Of a stretch of DNA of 64,000 nucleotides, positions 62,865-64,000 are shown in pieces. The notes under the pieces were generated by a model that worked only from the letters and a program-made list of their open reading frames with translations, did not search any database and was not told the origin of the DNA. The stretch comes from Eleginops maclovinus (taxonomy: Eukaryota; Chordata; Actinopteri; Perciformes; Eleginopidae), in the NCBI RefSeq assembly GCF_036324505.1, contig NC_086352.1:25566359-25630358 (forward strand), read 5' to 3'. The first letter of the stretch is position 1. Every line of letters starts with the position of its first letter. Position numbers and translations under genes: made by a program.

Positions 62865-63493
62865 AAGTGGTTCTAATGTTATTATAAAAATGTGGTTTTT
62901 AGTGAAATCTAACATCTAACATTTTCGTCAGTTTGTGGTTTCCCTCCTACAGCCGGATGACTTCGAGAATTGCTGTATAATTACTGAGGAGCAGCTTCAA
63001 TTTTCAGTTCGAAAAATCCTTGTCTGTATCTGCAATTGTGCAGCCATGTTGTTGAATATAAAAGTTGCAATCAGGTTATTTTGTTCTTGATTCCAATGAT
63101 CATCCTCTATTGTTGATCACCCTGATCCAATACTCATATTAGCCTACATGTTAATACAATAATTATCCAACACATTGAAATGCTTTCTGTATTTTTCTAA
63201 CATCTTTCCATTCTGCTTGACCCAAATACTAAAGCCCTGGTGCAATACTATTGGGAAATCATTTTAAATTATTGATATGCTCTGAGTTTAGAAGAACACA
63301 TCTCCTGAAATTGACATGAAGCGATCCACTAGAGAGGAGACTCTGTTGGAGTTCGGCCTACAAAAACACATGGTCCACATAAGGTTGTTTGTATTAATAT
63401 TTATGCCATAATACGGCGTAGAAATGTTGTCGGAATCGGTAGACTCTCTTCTTTCCGATGCATTCTCCCGCGAGATCCTACGTGATTCACAGA

Positions 63494-63582
63494 CGGAGCT
63501 AGGGGGCCAATAATAGAGCTTGACGCATACATCTTTCTGAATGCTGTGTGTGTCAAGCTCTCTTATTCGCCCTGTAGCTCCG
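63494..63582. repeat. Imperfect 31-bp inverted repeat (hairpin)
   Basis: 63,494-63,524 (cggagctagg ... agagcttgac) pairs with 63,552-63,582 at 27 of 31 positions without gaps, around a 27-base loop. The size (about 89 bases) and mismatch pattern would suit either the end of a palindromic mobile element or a microRNA-like precursor. It precedes a BED-finger fragment by 90 bp and may belong to the same element. No function is shown. Confidence 0.6.
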
Positions 63583-63625
63583 GTGCAAGGGAAAGTTGTT
63601 CTGCTTCCATGCCATACATCGCACA

Positions 63626-63633
63626 TGACGTCA
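63626..63633. promoter_or_regulatory. Perfect CRE (TGACGTCA)
   Basis: Palindromic cAMP-response element in a locally CpG-containing region, 35 bp upstream of the open frame with the BED finger. It could be part of that gene's or element's promoter. Single-motif evidence. Confidence 0.35.
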
Positions 63634-63667
63634 AGTCATGTTCTCATGAAAAAAAAAAAACTAACGT

Positions 63668-63829
63668 GAACTTAAGTTTAACCGCGAAATACTGCCAGGA
63701 GACAATGCCCCAAAGATTGTCCGTTTTGCGTTCAAAGACTTCACGTGCCATGGCAAAACATGGAACGCAAAATGTTCCCTCTGTTCGAAGACGATTGAGG
63801 AGACAGCGGGGACTACCTCGAATTTCAAC
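63668..63829 (+). pseudogene. BED zinc-finger coding fragment (hAT-derived)
   Basis: The open frame, with a stop just upstream at 63,662-63,664, encodes RFAFKDFTCHGKTWNAKCSL. CSKTIEE and a Gly-Thr-Thr-Ser-Asn-Phe step follow directly. This is the first half of a BED finger: the aromatic start, Trp, the Cys-x2-Cys pair (CSLC), and the TSNF step before the histidine helix. Where the His-Leu-x-x-x-His helix should come, the sequence turns into the CT-rich minisatellite, so both histidine ligands are missing. There is no ATG ahead of it in frame, so it would be an internal exon or a truncated piece. It differs from the BED finger at 23.2 kb, so it is a separate family member. Confidence 0.75.
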
Positions 63830-63834
63830 CTGCT

Positions 63835-64000
63835 ATCTCTCTCTCTTACACTTACTGTCTCTCTCACTTACACTAACTGTCTCTCTCTCTTACACTAACT
63901 GTCTCTCTCTCTTACACTAACTGTCTCTCTCTCTTACACTTACTGTCTCTCTCTCTTACACTTACTGTCTCTCTCTTACACTTACTGTCTCTCTCTCTTA
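63835..64000. repeat. ~22-bp minisatellite running off the window
   Basis: Units of 'ctgtctctctctcttacact' plus 'aa' or 'ta' repeat at about 20-24 bp from 63,835 to the end, at least seven times, with CT-number and a/t variation. It starts directly within the BED finger codons. Confidence 0.95.

Noticed and set aside
62307..62919. Cys-Val and Thr-His rich frames on both strands
   Set aside because: Direct translations of GT microsatellites.
63546..63920. 124-codon plus-strand frame over the BED finger region
   Set aside because: Wrong frame: the BED finger is encoded from 63,668 in another frame, and the tail of this one is minisatellite translation.
63835..64000. CRISPR-like regular repeat
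   Set aside because: Units are contiguous with no unique spacers and the context is a vertebrate genome; it is a minisatellite.

Overview
This window looks like non-coding DNA from a ray-finned (teleost) fish. I infer this from its AT-rich, intron- and intergene-like character, from long CA/GT microsatellites, and above all from its mobile elements: hAT transposons of the Ac/ZBED and Buster (ZBED5-like) kinds, Gypsy-like solo LTRs, LINE 3' tails ending in GATA repeats, and other dispersed repeats familiar from fish genomes. I cannot name the species. No intact host protein-coding gene was recognised; most open frames of 60-130 codons look like chance.

Layout. 1-12.3 kb is sparse: a hAT end (1.7-1.8 kb), a 15-bp-stem hairpin (6.6 kb), a degenerate ~180-bp tandem repeat (10.5-10.9 kb) and two relics of 5S rRNA genes in tandem (11.2-11.6 kb). 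The central block, 12,337-20,949, reappears almost unchanged at 23,446-30,186. Between the copies lie exactly 500 Ns and a nest of transposons: part of an outer hAT (minus strand), a Buster-type hAT inserted in it, and a solo LTR inserted in the Buster. Copy 1 alone carries another 1.9-kb hAT with a clean 8-bp target duplication. Each copy also holds a broken THAP-domain gene (exons at about 19.3-20.25 and 28.6-29.5 kb), a promoter-like CpG-containing segment upstream and a small open frame encoding a TGMVI repeat downstream.

The simplest reading of the duplication is an assembly effect. Two overlapping contigs from the two parental haplotypes appear to be laid end to end across a placeholder gap, the second starting inside a transposon that only its haplotype carries. 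Under that reading the window records two transposon presence/absence polymorphisms and a THAP pseudogene with a different lesion on each allele.

30.2-58.5 kb is mostly unannotated sequence with a second locus of the 10.6-kb repeat (34.2 kb), a (C)n(CA)n tract, a dispersed repeat at 38.7 kb, LINE tails at 45.8 and 47.4 kb, and a repeat rich in AGGTCA half-sites at 57.5 kb. 58.5-64 kb has a minus-strand LTR, two long GT tracts, an imperfect 31-bp hairpin, a perfect CRE site and a BED zinc-finger coding fragment that runs into a ~22-bp minisatellite at the window end.

I found no convincing new biological system. The most useful observations are the haplotype duplication with its reciprocal hAT insertions, the 5S-derived relics, and the BED and THAP fragments. 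All repeat comparisons were made by eye.
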